Positions 26,605-36,291 of a stretch of 64,000 bases of DNA are shown piece after piece (the first letter of the stretch is position 1; each line of letters opens with the position of its first letter). The stretch spans positions 62,001-126,000 of the forward strand of contig NZ_NRQT01000011.1 in assembly GCF_004119455.1 (NCBI RefSeq). Direction: 5' to 3'. Source of the stretch: Chryseobacterium sp. CH25. GTDB lineage: Bacteria; Bacteroidota; Bacteroidia; Flavobacteriales; Weeksellaceae. Below the pieces are notes generated by a model. The model had not been told where the DNA came from and searched no databases. It worked only from the letters and a program-made list of their open reading frames with translations. Both the position numbers and the translations under genes were made by a program.

Positions 26605-27594
26605 CTATTGTAGAAAAGGCGAAATATTCTCATAGATTTTTTTAACATCCTGAGATTTTTCTCTTTTCACTACCAAAATAGCATCTTCAGTAACCACCAA
26701 AATACTTTTTTTAATTCCTAAAAACTCCGTATGTATATTGCTTCCAATAACCATATTACCATGTTCATCTGTTGGATGACCATTCTTCTTTAAGTAACTG
26801 TACAAAGAATCAAAAGATCCCATATCAGACCATTTGAAATTTGATTTTACTACTTTAAGTCGATCTGTCTTTTCCATTACTGCATAGTCTACAGATATAG
26901 ATGGGATATTCATACTTTCTTCAAAAGGTAATTGATCTCCTATTTTTGCCTTAAAAGCAATCTCAGACTTTGTATAAACCTCAGGTTGATATTTTTTAAG
27001 TTCTTCTAAAAAAATTCCAGCTTTAAAACAGAACATTCCCGAATTCCATAAAAAGTTACCTTTCAGGATAAATTCCTGGGCTGTTTCCAGGTTAGGTTTT
27101 TCCCTAAATCCCAATACATTATTCCCATCTACCTGAATATAACCAAAACCTGTTTCCGGTTTCGTAGGAACTAATCCAAATGTAACAATGGAGTCCTGCT
27201 TTGCCAGATGAATTGCTTCATTAACACATCTTTTATATTCTTCTTCATCTTCTATTAAATGATCAGATGGAGTAATAAGTAAAATATCTTCTTTATCAGC
27301 TGCAAATGCTGCAAAAGCTATAGCTGCTGCAGTATTTCTTGGTGAAGCTTCTACTATTTGCTGGAATTGCTCTATATTAATCTTTTGCAATGCTTCTGAA
27401 GACAATTCAAAATTGTCTGTATTACCAATCACAGTTAAGCTGTCACAAAGACTAATATTTCTAATTGCTGTTAACTGAAAAAGGGATTTCTCACCAAAAA
27501 TATTCAGATATTGTTTAGGTCTCTGTTTTCTGGATAAGGGCCAAAGTCTGCTTCCAACCCCTCCAGAAAGTATTATATTAATAATTTTAGTCAT
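26605..27594 (-). CDS. manC: Mannose-1-phosphate guanylyltransferase
   Basis: A 329-residue nucleotidyltransferase. The pyrophosphorylase signature ILSGGVGSRLWPLSRKQRPKQ stands at the N-terminus. It is followed by EASPRNTAAAIAFAA, TPSDHLIED, FGYIQV, FREKPN and NSGMFCFKAG, all characteristic of ManC-type enzymes. It makes GDP-mannose from mannose-1-phosphate and GTP. It is the short form without a fused phosphomannose isomerase domain. No manA, manB, gmd or fcl gene lies in the window, so the use of GDP-mannose as such or as precursor of another GDP-sugar is open. Five bases from wzc. Confidence 0.9.
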   Translation of the reverse strand: MTKIINIILSGGVGSRLWPLSRKQRPKQYLNIFGEKSLFQLTAIRNISLCDSLTVIGNTDNFELSSEALQKINIEQFQQIVEASPRNTAAAIAFAAFAADKEDILLITPSDHLIEDEEEYKRCVNEAIHLAKQDSIVTFGLVPTKPETGFGYIQVDGNNVLGFREKPNLETAQEFILKGNFLWNSGMFCFKAGIFLEELKKYQPEVYTKSEIAFKAKIGDQLPFEESMNIPSISVDYAVMEKTDRLKVVKSNFKWSDMGSFDSLYSYLKKNGHPTDEHGNMVIGSNIHTEFLGIKKSILVVTEDAILVVKREKSQDVKKIYENISPFLQ

Positions 27595-27599
27595 TTAAT

Positions 27600-29957
27600 C
27601 TACAGTCTCTCTTTAATTTTTTCCAACCAGGTTTTTTCCGTAGCTGAGTAGCCATAGCCATACTTATTTCCATAACCATAATGGTTTTTATCCACATCAT
27701 TAAGTACAAATCCTACATTTTTAATTTTATGGCTGTCAATATTACTGTTAGCAAAATCAATAAGAGATTTTTCAGTATACCTTGATCTTGTAACATATAA
27801 TGTAGCATCAGCTAAGTCTGCAAACAAGAAAGTATCAGTTACTAATAGTAGAGGAGCAGTATCTATAATAATATAATCATACTTGGTTCTTAAGTTATCC
27901 AGTAATTTCTCATATCTTCCGTTACTCAGTAGATCTGTTGGATTTGGCGGAATCATTCCTGAGTAGATAACATCACAATGTGGGTTAAAAGAAGTAACAT
28001 GTATGATATCTTCCAATTTTGTCTGATCTGAATATAAATACTCTGTTAAACCGGTTAAGCCTCTTCTTGATGTATTGTAACGCTGAAGCTGAGGGTTTCT
28101 AATATCTGATCCGATAATAATCACTTTCTTATTAGGCGTTGCTAAAGTCAAAGCTAAATTAACAGAAACAAAAGTTTTTCCTTCTCCCTTCACTGAAGAT
28201 GTTACAAAGACTACTTTTCCTTTCTCTTTTTTCGGTAACAGGAAGTTCATATTGGTAATTAAAATACGGAAAGCTTCTGCCATTGGCGAAAGGTCATTAA
28301 CCTGTACAATATCTGAATCTCCTTTTAAAACACTTGGTAATTCTCCCAATACAGAACCATGAGAAAGTTTTTCCAAGTCATGCTTACTTTTAATCTTATT
28401 ATTAAGCATTTCTTTAAGATAGATAATAATAACAGGTAAAAGAAGTCCGAATAATAATGCTCCGGCAAGGAAAAGCATTTTCTTAGGAGCCACAGGGGTA
28501 GGTGATGCATAAGCATAATCTATAATTCTAGCTTTATTTGCTGTAACAGCCAATGAAATTGCAGTTTCTTCTCTTTTCTGTAATAGAAGCAGGTATAAGC
28601 TTTCTTTTATCTGTTGCTGTCTCTCAATGCTTCTGAACATTTTTTCCTGTGCAGGAATTTTAGTAATTTTTGAACTTATGATATTCTGCTCACCCTGATA
28701 TTGATTTTTAGCTAATTGTAAGCCCGTTCTGTTTTTTACCAGGCTTTCCATAACAGAACCTCTCATAGAAGAGATCTGTTTATTAAGATCAATTATTATA
28801 GGGTTCTGAGGTGTAGCGTTTTCAAGGAGTCTGTTTCTCTCTAAAACAAGCTGGTTGTAAGCTGATATATTAGCAGAGGCAGAAGTATTCTCTAATCCTA
28901 CATTGGAAGGTAATACCTGAGTATTACTCTGTCTTCCCATAAAATCAATTAAAGCATTGGTTAGCTCAAGCTGTGATTCTAGTTCAATTTGTTTGGCTCT
29001 GGCTCCAGCTGATGTTTCAAGATTTATTTGAGCTTCTGTTTTTAAATCTGTAATTTGGTTGGCAGCTTTGAAACGTTCTTTTTCGTTTTCAACCTGTCCA
29101 AGTTCTTTTGATATAAGATTGATTCTGTCATCAATAAAATCTTTAGTCTTTTGAGACTCTGAATTTTTATCATTGATAGCATCATTATTATATACTGTAA
29201 CTAAAGTATTTACAATATCCTTAGCTTTATTGATATTTGCATAGTTTAATGATAAGTTGATAACCGTTGCTTCTTTATTAATCAAGTTTACCCCTAATAT
29301 TGTCTGCAAATAATTAACAGTACCCTCTAAAGTAGAATAGGTAAAATGCATATCACTAATATCTCCGGCCTTAGATTTATTAAATAATGGATTCTTGATA
29401 ATCAATAAATTAGCGTAAGGCAGGCTGATTGTTTTCTTAAACTGCGTTTTAATTTCCGGAAAATTATCACTTGTTAAAACAATATTCTCTCCAGAAATTT
29501 TAATAGCAACAGGAGTTATCTTATTAGAGTAGTCCTTCTCATTAATAACCTGAATAATTATAGGAGATGTCTCTTTATAAAGTTCATTGTCATTCAATTT
29601 AGATTTCGCATATATTGAAGTCTGCAAATTATTCTGCTTTACAACTTCATACATGAGCTTTTTTGACTTGAAAATTTCCATCTCATTGTCAATACTGTTC
29701 GTACCCATTCCCCCGAAACCTGAGAGATCCTGTAAAACACCAAATTCACCTCCCACAGCAGGCGTTTTTTTAGCATCTTTAATAAGAACTGATGACTGAA
29801 TGTTATATATAGGGGTAACAAACTTTAAGTAAAAGTAAGTTGCCACTAAGCATATGATAGGAACAATAATAAACCATATCCAATTTCTTAAATAGGGTTT
29901 AATGATCTCTTGAATATTAATTTCTTTTTCTGATCCTTCAATAACTGGGTTATCCAT
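27600..29957 (-). CDS. wzc: Wzc-like polysaccharide co-polymerase / BY-kinase
   Basis: A 785-residue membrane protein. The Wzz-type N-terminal part has one helix near residue 30, a long periplasmic coiled-coil region (about 240-440), and a second helix near 490. The cytoplasmic BY-kinase domain carries Walker A TSSVKGEGKTFVSVNLA (about 587), Walker A' GSDIRNPQLQRY and Walker B YIIIDTAPLLLV (about 696). The C-terminus has a tyrosine cluster (five Tyr in a stretch beginning HYGYGNKYGYGY), the expected autophosphorylation site. It controls chain length and couples polymerisation to export with the Wza-like protein encoded upstream. Confidence 0.93.
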   Translation of the reverse strand: MDNPVIEGSEKEINIQEIIKPYLRNWIWFIIVPIICLVATYFYLKFVTPIYNIQSSVLIKDAKKTPAVGGEFGVLQDLSGFGGMGTNSIDNEMEIFKSKKLMYEVVKQNNLQTSIYAKSKLNDNELYKETSPIIIQVINEKDYSNKITPVAIKISGENIVLTSDNFPEIKTQFKKTISLPYANLLIIKNPLFNKSKAGDISDMHFTYSTLEGTVNYLQTILGVNLINKEATVINLSLNYANINKAKDIVNTLVTVYNNDAINDKNSESQKTKDFIDDRINLISKELGQVENEKERFKAANQITDLKTEAQINLETSAGARAKQIELESQLELTNALIDFMGRQSNTQVLPSNVGLENTSASANISAYNQLVLERNRLLENATPQNPIIIDLNKQISSMRGSVMESLVKNRTGLQLAKNQYQGEQNIISSKITKIPAQEKMFRSIERQQQIKESLYLLLLQKREETAISLAVTANKARIIDYAYASPTPVAPKKMLFLAGALLFGLLLPVIIIYLKEMLNNKIKSKHDLEKLSHGSVLGELPSVLKGDSDIVQVNDLSPMAEAFRILITNMNFLLPKKEKGKVVFVTSSVKGEGKTFVSVNLALTLATPNKKVIIIGSDIRNPQLQRYNTSRRGLTGLTEYLYSDQTKLEDIIHVTSFNPHCDVIYSGMIPPNPTDLLSNGRYEKLLDNLRTKYDYIIIDTAPLLLVTDTFLFADLADATLYVTRSRYTEKSLIDFANSNIDSHKIKNVGFVLNDVDKNHYGYGNKYGYGYSATEKTWLEKIKERL

Positions 29958-30021
29958 TATCTAGTTTTAAATTTTACAAATTTCTTTGTTATCCAACAAC
30001 AAGTATTAATTATTTTTTTAA

Positions 30022-31314
30022 TTAGAGCCTTGCATCTACTAAGCTTCTGTCTATACAAGCTTTAGTATCAAAAATAACACTATCTTCTTTTTTTATTTTT
30101 TCAAAGTCTAATGTGAGGAACTCTTTGTGAGATACGGCAATGATAATTGAATCATATTTTTTATTATCCTCAAGCTGACTAAGAATCGTTACCCCATATT
30201 CATGTTTTACCTCTTCTTTATCTGCCCATGGATCATAAATATCTACGTCTACACCATAATCTTTTAATTCATTATAGATGTCGATAACTTTTGTATTTCT
30301 TACGTCAGGGCAATTTTCTTTAAAGGTTACTCCTAAAATCAAGGCCTGAGAGTTTTTGATGATATTTCCTTTAGCAATAAGCAGCTTTATCACTTTTGAT
30401 GCGATAAACTTCGAAATGGAATCATTTACCCTACGTCCTGATAATATAACATCAGGATGATACCCAAGTTGCTCAGCTTTATGAGCCAGATAATATGGGT
30501 CTACAGAAATGCAGTGCCCACCAACAAGACCTGGCTTATATTTCAGAAAGTTATATTTTGTGCCGGCAGCTTCAAGAACATCATTGGTATCAATTCCCAT
30601 TCTGTCAAAAATGAGAGCCAGCTCATTAACAAAAGAAATATTGACGTCTCTCTGTGCATTTTCAATTGCTTTTGAAGCTTCTGCTACCCTAATACTGGGA
30701 GCTTTATGAGTACCTGCTGTGATTATTTTTTTATATAAGTCGTCAATTTCCTGTGCTATTTCAGCAGTGGATCCGGAAGTGACTTTCATCACGCTGGTTA
30801 AAGTATTTATTTTATCTCCAGGATTGATTCTTTCCGGAGAATATCCTACAAAAAAATCTTCATTGAATTTTAACCCTGAATGTTTTTCCAGAACCGGAAC
30901 ACATTCTTCTTCTGTACAGCCTGGGAAAACTGTAGATTCAAATATAACAATATCCCCTTTCTTGATAATCTCTCCCAGCATTTTTGATGCAGTAAGCAGG
31001 GGATTAAGATCTGGAGCATTATATTTATCAATAGGTGTAGGTACTGTTACAATAAAGACATTGCATCCCGCAATCTCCTGAATATTACTTGTTCCTCTAT
31101 AGCCAATATTTCCCTCTGATTCATGATAGCGGCCTAAACAGTTTTTAAGTTTATCAATATCTGCTTCTAATGTCGCATCATGACCACTATTAAGTTCATT
31201 AATTCTTTCTGTATTAATGTCAAAGCCCAAAACCGGATAGTGATGAGCAAACTCCAAAGACAAAGGTAACCCTACATACCCTTGTCCGATAATGGCTATA
31301 TTGTATGATTTCAT
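30022..31314 (-). CDS. UDP-N-acetyl sugar 6-dehydrogenase (TviB/WbpO-like)
   Basis: A 430-residue nucleotide-sugar dehydrogenase. NAD-binding IIGQGYVGLPLSLEFAHHYPVLGFDI is followed by TVPTPIDKYNAPDLNPL, FESTVFPGCTEEECVP and NPGDKINTLTSV. The active-site segment is LKYKPGLVGGHCISVDPYYL, holding the catalytic Cys, and the C-terminal domain has NCPDVRNTKVIDIY. It oxidises C6 of UDP-GlcNAc, UDP-GalNAc or UDP-ManNAc in two steps to a uronic acid. The sequence style is nearest to TviB/WbpO/VipA enzymes. The product would make the polymer acidic. Confidence 0.9.
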   Translation of the reverse strand: MKSYNIAIIGQGYVGLPLSLEFAHHYPVLGFDINTERINELNSGHDATLEADIDKLKNCLGRYHESEGNIGYRGTSNIQEIAGCNVFIVTVPTPIDKYNAPDLNPLLTASKMLGEIIKKGDIVIFESTVFPGCTEEECVPVLEKHSGLKFNEDFFVGYSPERINPGDKINTLTSVMKVTSGSTAEIAQEIDDLYKKIITAGTHKAPSIRVAEASKAIENAQRDVNISFVNELALIFDRMGIDTNDVLEAAGTKYNFLKYKPGLVGGHCISVDPYYLAHKAEQLGYHPDVILSGRRVNDSISKFIASKVIKLLIAKGNIIKNSQALILGVTFKENCPDVRNTKVIDIYNELKDYGVDVDIYDPWADKEEVKHEYGVTILSQLEDNKKYDSIIIAVSHKEFLTLDFEKIKKEDSVIFDTKACIDRSLVDARL

Positions 31315-31379
31315 TCTTTTGTGATTCTTTCAAATAATTAAATTATCAATATTGTCTTAAGAATTTAATTATGTAACTT

Positions 31380-32198
31380 TTATTTTTTAAATAGGCTCAT
31401 AACAACAGCAAGTGCTGTAATACCAATAGAAATAGCTGTCAGATAAAGTCCTGTATTAGGATTCTGTCTTGCTGTTATTTCTTTTGCTTTAGTTGATGGA
31501 ACAATAATAGCGTCACCTTGTTTTAAATTATAAAACGGAGAGTTAATTAAATTAGCATCCTGTAAATTAATTTTGCCGTGGGTAACTGTTCCGTTTTCAG
31601 TTCTTACCACCAATATGTCTGTTCTTTTTCCATACATCGTTAAATCGCCTGCAAGTCCCAGAGCATTCCAAATTGTTGCCTGTCCGTTAGCCACTATATA
31701 ATCTCCCTGTCTGTTCACCTCACCTAATATTGTAATTTTAAAATTAGCAAGTCTTATACTTACAGTTGGATTAATAACATATTTGCTTATTTTCTCTATT
31801 AATTCACTTTTAAAATCGATCAGAGTTTTATCTTTTGTACTAAGTGTACCAATAACCGGAAAGTCTATGTTCCCATTATTGTCTACAACATAGGTAGGTC
31901 CAGACAGTGTTGTCATTCCATGATTAGGTGTATTTCCCCCTGCACTGGTATTATTCTGAATCACATCTGATGAAGAATAACTCTGATTAAACGGCTTTAC
32001 TACATCCATATCTTTAGCAGTAACCAAAATAAGCAATTGATCCCCAGCCTGTATTGTATTACCTGAATTTTTTGCAGATGCTTCAATAGCCACTTGTTCT
32101 ATATTCTGCAAATAGTTTAAATCATTCTGAGCATTTTCTTTAACCTTACATGATACTAATAAAAGTATAGAAAACAGTCCTAATATTTTACTTTTCAT
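31380..32198 (-). CDS. wza: Wza-like polysaccharide export lipoprotein
   Basis: A 272-residue outer-membrane polysaccharide export protein. The signal peptide ends in the lipobox LLLVSC with Cys17 as the lipidated residue. The Poly_export motif region runs through IQAGDQLLILVTAKD, VVDNNGNIDFPVIGTL and ISKYVINPTVSIRL. An SLBB-type domain follows: FKITILGEVNRQGDY and ATIWNALGLAGDLTMYGKR. A single C-terminal hydrophobic helix (about 248-268) precedes FKK, as expected for the pore helix. It is shorter than E. coli Wza but standard for Bacteroidota. Confidence 0.9.
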   Translation of the reverse strand: MKSKILGLFSILLLVSCKVKENAQNDLNYLQNIEQVAIEASAKNSGNTIQAGDQLLILVTAKDMDVVKPFNQSYSSSDVIQNNTSAGGNTPNHGMTTLSGPTYVVDNNGNIDFPVIGTLSTKDKTLIDFKSELIEKISKYVINPTVSIRLANFKITILGEVNRQGDYIVANGQATIWNALGLAGDLTMYGKRTDILVVRTENGTVTHGKINLQDANLINSPFYNLKQGDAIIVPSTKAKEITARQNPNTGLYLTAISIGITALAVVMSLFKK

Positions 32199-32234
32199 AT
32201 TTTAAAATTGTACAAATATACATTTATATTTTTT

Positions 32235-34163
32235 CTATTTATCCAAAACCTCGTAGATAGAATTGTTACTGATAAATTCAGGAACGATAAGTTTAAGGAT
32301 TTTAACGACTTCTACTTTTTCCTTTTCTACAGAGGCTTCCGTGATTAGATTAACAAGTTCTTCTATCTCAGAAAATGACATTGTTGGATCTTTGGAAATC
32401 ATAATTTTGTCATTATGTGTAGGAAGCGTTTTAGCATTGTCACTTAGAAGCTCTTCATATAGTTTTTCACCAGGCCTCAATCCTGTATAAATAATTTTGA
32501 TATCAATATTAGGTTCAAAACCTGATAACTTGATCATTCTTTTTGCTAAATCCAGAATTTTCACAGGTTCACCCATATCAAAAACAAAAATTTCACCTCC
32601 CTGGCCCATGGTTCCTGCCTGAAGAACAAGCTCACAGGCTTCAGGAATAGTCATGAAGTATCTTACAATATCAGGGTGTGTAATGGTAACAGGTCCGCCT
32701 GCTTCAATCTGTTTTTTGAAATGAGGAATAACGGATCCGTTTGAACCTAAAACATTTCCAAATCTTGTTGTGATAAATTTTGTTGTATTCCCTTCTGCAT
32801 GTTGCAGAGATTGAACAAACAGCTCGGCAGCTCTTTTGGATGCTCCCATAACGTTAGTAGGATTTACTGCTTTATCAGTTGAGATCATTACAAATCTGTT
32901 GACTTTATAACGACTGGATAAAACGGCAATATTTTTTGATCCCAAAACATTTACACGGATCGCTTCATTAGGATTATCTTCTACTAATGGTACATGCTTG
33001 TAAGCTGCGGCATGATATACCATCGAAAAATTATGCATCTGGAATAAAGGCTCTACCCTATGGATATTAGAAACATCAGCCAATACAAATTTGAATCTGA
33101 TATGAGGAAACTTTTCCTTCATTTCAAGTTCAATATCATATAATGGAGTTTCTGCCTGATCAAGTACAACAATTAAAGAAGGAGTAAACTGAGCTACCTG
33201 ACGGACAATTTCACTTCCGATAGAACCGGCTCCACCAGTGACCAATACACTTTTACCGTGATGTCTGCTTTTTACTTCTTCATTCTCAAGTTTGATAGGT
33301 TTTCTATTAAGTAAATCCTCAATTTGAAGATTTCTTATTGATCCACCTAAATCACTGTCTCTTAATTTTTGAACGGAAGGTGCTTTAAATACATTAAGGT
33401 CTTTTTCTAAAAACAGGTTGACCCAGGAGTTCATTTCATCCTTTGCCATCATTTCTTTTACAATAATGACTCCATCAATAACGAGGTCATCCTTTGTACT
33501 GTTTTCGATTTTTTCTTTGGCATAGATTGGTTTACCTAGTAAAGAAGCCCTTTTTGAATCAGTTCTCTGGGTCAGAAAACCAACTACCTGATATGGAAGA
33601 TTTGGATTATCTAAAATAGCCCTTGCAATAGCAATAGACTGTTCATCAATCCCCAGTACCAGAATTCTTTTTTTCAGTGCACTTCGTCTGTATTCCCTTA
33701 CGATATGAAAAAACTCTTTAACATATAACCTGAAAAGAAATAATCCCATAAATGAAATTACGAAGTATAATATCAGGTAAGGAGTTAAGATAAATTTCCC
33801 TCCTGTAACCCAAAAATACACCACATTCACTGTACCAACCACAAACATCGTACAGAAGCACGATACAAGCAATTTGAACAAGTCAATAAAAGTAGAGTGT
33901 CTGATGATTCCTGCATACGTTTTGAAGATATACATGAAAAATGAGTTTACCAGTATAATAAAAGCAAAAACAATACTTTTATCTTCGTGGTAAATAAACT
34001 CTTTCTGAGTAATCTTTTCTATAATGTAAGTAGAAAGAAATAAAGATATAACCAGAATAATAATATCTATTACTAATATTATCCATCTGGGAAGATATCT
34101 TACGTCTGAGAGATTGACAATATTATCCCCTCCAAATATTTTTTTTCTAAGAGAATTGTACAT
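32235..34163 (-). CDS. Membrane UDP-sugar 4,6-dehydratase (WbpM/PglF/CapD-like)
   Basis: A 642-residue protein, first gene of the locus. It has four N-terminal transmembrane segments (about 25-130), a CoA-binding-like Rossmann region near 165-260 (RILVLGIDEQSIAIARAILD), and the catalytic SDR part with VLVTGGAGSIGSEIVRQ, VYHAAAYKHVPLVEDNP, STDKAVNPTNVMGASKRAAEL (MxxxK in place of YxxxK) and RPGEKLYEELL. It converts UDP-GlcNAc to UDP-4-keto-6-deoxy-GlcNAc, the start of bacillosamine, QuiNAc and related sugars. The aminotransferase at 9085 is the likely next enzyme. The first ATG is at 34163. Confidence 0.92.
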   Translation of the reverse strand: MYNSLRKKIFGGDNIVNLSDVRYLPRWIILVIDIIILVISLFLSTYIIEKITQKEFIYHEDKSIVFAFIILVNSFFMYIFKTYAGIIRHSTFIDLFKLLVSCFCTMFVVGTVNVVYFWVTGGKFILTPYLILYFVISFMGLFLFRLYVKEFFHIVREYRRSALKKRILVLGIDEQSIAIARAILDNPNLPYQVVGFLTQRTDSKRASLLGKPIYAKEKIENSTKDDLVIDGVIIVKEMMAKDEMNSWVNLFLEKDLNVFKAPSVQKLRDSDLGGSIRNLQIEDLLNRKPIKLENEEVKSRHHGKSVLVTGGAGSIGSEIVRQVAQFTPSLIVVLDQAETPLYDIELEMKEKFPHIRFKFVLADVSNIHRVEPLFQMHNFSMVYHAAAYKHVPLVEDNPNEAIRVNVLGSKNIAVLSSRYKVNRFVMISTDKAVNPTNVMGASKRAAELFVQSLQHAEGNTTKFITTRFGNVLGSNGSVIPHFKKQIEAGGPVTITHPDIVRYFMTIPEACELVLQAGTMGQGGEIFVFDMGEPVKILDLAKRMIKLSGFEPNIDIKIIYTGLRPGEKLYEELLSDNAKTLPTHNDKIMISKDPTMSFSEIEELVNLITEASVEKEKVEVVKILKLIVPEFISNNSIYEVLDK

Positions 34164-34472
34164 TGTCTATATTTGTGTCCATATTTTTAATTAATGTAAG
34201 ATCCAATTATCCACCAATGATAATTTCGATACAATCATGCAAAAATAGAATAAAATTCTATTCAGTTATTGAAATCAAAAATAATTTTGATGTTTCCCTA
34301 TTTTCTGAAGTTATTATCAGTCAGTCAATAGAGCAAGTGATTGACAAAAATCATACCATAAAAATTCAGCGAAAGGTGATATTTATGAATAATCCGCTTC
34401 TTTTTTATATCTATTTACTCTTTTCTCTTTTGTCAGATTTTGTAAAATATTGATTTTAAACAGAATTAATAT
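34164..34472. other. Promoter region of the polysaccharide locus
   Basis: Just over 300 bases between the recX stop and the first locus gene; an ATG-started frame on the plus strand here looks like chance coding. The minus strand carries a TATTTTTG box (34240-34247) adjoining a 15-base palindrome TAGAATAAAATTCTA (34246-34260). No recX terminator was recognised. The rest is AT-rich without further structure. Confidence 0.5.
34240..34260 (-). promoter_or_regulatory. Putative -7 box and palindrome before the polysaccharide locus
   Basis: TATTTTTG on the minus strand fits TAnnTTTG and would give a leader of about 70 bases. Directly upstream, sharing two bases, is the perfect palindrome TAGAATAAAATTCTA, a position fit for an operator. 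There is no well-spaced TTG. Confidence 0.4.
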
Positions 34473-34931
34473 TTAGTCAAAAATATCATTTATTTTTTCA
34501 TATTCAAAGCCTCTGCTCATCAAATATTTTATGGTCTTCGCTTTTTTTTGATATTCTTGTAATCCTTTTTGTTTAGAAGAGTAATCTTCATAGATTCTTG
34601 TGATGGTTTTGATGTAATCATCTTCATATATTTCATCAAAACACATGCTGATTAATTTTTCAGAAATTTGTTTCTGTTTAAGATTCATTCTGATCTTATT
34701 CCTTCCCCAGTGTTTGATATAAAATTTCCCTCTGATGTAACTTCTGGTAAACCGTTCCTCATTAAGATAGTTTTCCTTCATCAGGTAAAGGATGATCTCT
34801 TCCTTTGCCTCATCAATCAGTAAAAACTCTCTCATTTTCTGTTCTACCTCTGCATGACAGCGATCCTGATATACACAATAGCTCACCAGTTTCTGCTTGA
34901 TCTCATCAAAGGTAAAAGATTTCTTTTCCAT
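34473..34931 (-). CDS. recX: RecX family regulatory protein
   Basis: A 152-residue all-helical RecX-like protein. The repeated three-helix pattern is seen in VSYCVYQDRCHAEVEQKM, YLNEERFTRSYIRGKFYIKHWGRNKI and the C-terminal IKYLMSRGFEYEKINDIF. RecX binds within the RecA filament groove and restrains RecA activity. recA is not in the window, which is common in Bacteroidota. It lies downstream of glyA and behind its terminator. Confidence 0.88.
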   Translation of the reverse strand: MEKKSFTFDEIKQKLVSYCVYQDRCHAEVEQKMREFLLIDEAKEEIILYLMKENYLNEERFTRSYIRGKFYIKHWGRNKIRMNLKQKQISEKLISMCFDEIYEDDYIKTITRIYEDYSSKQKGLQEYQKKAKTIKYLMSRGFEYEKINDIFD

Positions 34932-34937
34932 ATGAAT

Positions 34938-34967
34938 AAAAAAAGAATGAGCTTATGCCCATTCTTT
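34938..34967 (-). terminator. Terminator of glyA
   Basis: AAAGAATG / CATTCTTT stem extended by an inner GC pair, with a run of T on the minus strand; 21 bases past the glyA stop. Confidence 0.82.
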
Positions 34968-34987
34968 ATACTATATTATACTCTTTA

Positions 34988-36253
34988 TTAGTATTTGAAT
35001 AATGCTTTTCCTTCCATTAATTCATTCACTTTCTTTCTTACAGACGCAAGAACTTCTTCATTTTTGATATTGTCTACTACTTCAGAGATTAATCCTGCAA
35101 TAGTTTCCATATCATTTTCTTTTAGTCCTCTTGTTGTAATAGCAGCTGTTCCTAATCTGATACCAGATGTTGTAAATGGAGACTTGTCATCGAAAGGAAC
35201 CATGTTTTTGTTACATGTAATATCAGCAAGTACTAATGCCTTTTCTGTTTCTTTACCGTTTACTCCTTTATTTCTAAGGTCTACCAACATTAAGTGGTTA
35301 TCTGTACCTCCACTCACGATATCAAATCCTCTGTCGATCATTGCTTTTGACAATGCCTGAGCATTAGATCTAACCTGTTTTGCGTAAGTTTCGAACTGAC
35401 CGTCTAAAGCTTCTCCGAAAGCAACTGCTTTACCAGCAATTACATGTTCCAGTGGACCACCCTGAATTCCTGGGAATACAGCACCATCCAATACCTGGCT
35501 CATCATTTTTGTTTCTCCTTTTGGAGTTTTGTGTCCGTATGTATTTTCAAAGTCTTTCCCCATCATAATCATTCCTCCTCTTGGACCTCTTAAAGTCTTG
35601 TGAGTTGTAGTGGTTACAACGTGGCAGTGTTCAAATGGTGAATTTAATAATCCTTTTGCTACCAACCCTGCAGGGTGAGCGATATCTGCCCAAAGAGTTG
35701 CTCCGATCTCGTCAGCAATTTCTCTGTATTTTGCATAATCAAGGTCTCTTGAATAAGCTGAGAATCCTGCGATCATCATTTTCGGTCTTTCTCTTAAAGC
35801 GACTTCTCTCATCTGGTTATAATCAATAAGACCAGTTTCTCTTTCTACTCCGTAAGAAACTACTTCATACTGAATTCCTGAGAAGTTTACAGCAGAACCG
35901 TGAGTAAGGTGTCCTCCCATTGAAAGGTCCATTCCCATGATCTTATCTCCCGGTTTCAAAACAGCAAGATAAATGGCTGCATTCGCCTGAGATCCGGAAT
36001 GTGGCTGTACGTTTACATAGTCTACTCCGAAAAGCTCTTTTGCTCTGTTGATCGCTAATGTTTCAACCTCATCTACTACTTCACATCCGCCGTAATATCT
36101 TTTTCCGGGATACCCTTCAGCATATTTATTTGTCAGTACACTTCCCATTGCTTTCATCACATTTTCAGAAACAAAGTTTTCTGATGCAATAAGCTCTAAT
36201 CCATGGGCCTGTCTTTGTCTTTCCTTTTCAATCAGGTCGAAAATAATATCCAT
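34988..36253 (-). CDS. glyA: Serine hydroxymethyltransferase
   Basis: A 421-residue PLP enzyme interconverting serine and glycine with tetrahydrofolate as one-carbon carrier. Key motifs: GLELIASENFVSENV and NKYAEGYPGKRYYGG near the start, VNVQPHSGSQAN, WADIAHPAGLVAKG, and the PLP lysine in VTTTTHKTLRGPRGG (about 220). Length is normal. The ATG at 36253 directly begins MDIIFDLIEKERQRQ, as in relatives. A -7 box lies 30 bases upstream and a terminator follows, so it is probably transcribed alone. Confidence 0.95.
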   Translation of the reverse strand: MDIIFDLIEKERQRQAHGLELIASENFVSENVMKAMGSVLTNKYAEGYPGKRYYGGCEVVDEVETLAINRAKELFGVDYVNVQPHSGSQANAAIYLAVLKPGDKIMGMDLSMGGHLTHGSAVNFSGIQYEVVSYGVERETGLIDYNQMREVALRERPKMMIAGFSAYSRDLDYAKYREIADEIGATLWADIAHPAGLVAKGLLNSPFEHCHVVTTTTHKTLRGPRGGMIMMGKDFENTYGHKTPKGETKMMSQVLDGAVFPGIQGGPLEHVIAGKAVAFGEALDGQFETYAKQVRSNAQALSKAMIDRGFDIVSGGTDNHLMLVDLRNKGVNGKETEKALVLADITCNKNMVPFDDKSPFTTSGIRLGTAAITTRGLKENDMETIAGLISEVVDNIKNEEVLASVRKKVNELMEGKALFKY

Positions 36254-36283
36254 TTTACTTTTAGTTTTTGAAATTTTTCACCC

Positions 36284-36291
36284 CAAATGTA
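36284..36291 (-). promoter_or_regulatory. Possible -7 box of glyA
   Basis: TACATTTG on the minus strand matches TAnnTTTG, 30 bases before the ATG. The nearest TTG is 26 bases upstream, a little far. Confidence 0.45.

Noticed and set aside
7928..34163. Prophage or transposon carrying the polysaccharide locus
   Set aside because: No integrase, transposase, tRNA boundary or flanking direct repeat is visible; gene content and order are typical of native surface polysaccharide loci.
34163..34453. Plus-strand frame of 96 codons in the promoter region of the polysaccharide locus
   Set aside because: Low-complexity AT-rich coding with no recognisable family; it lies across the predicted minus-strand promoter.
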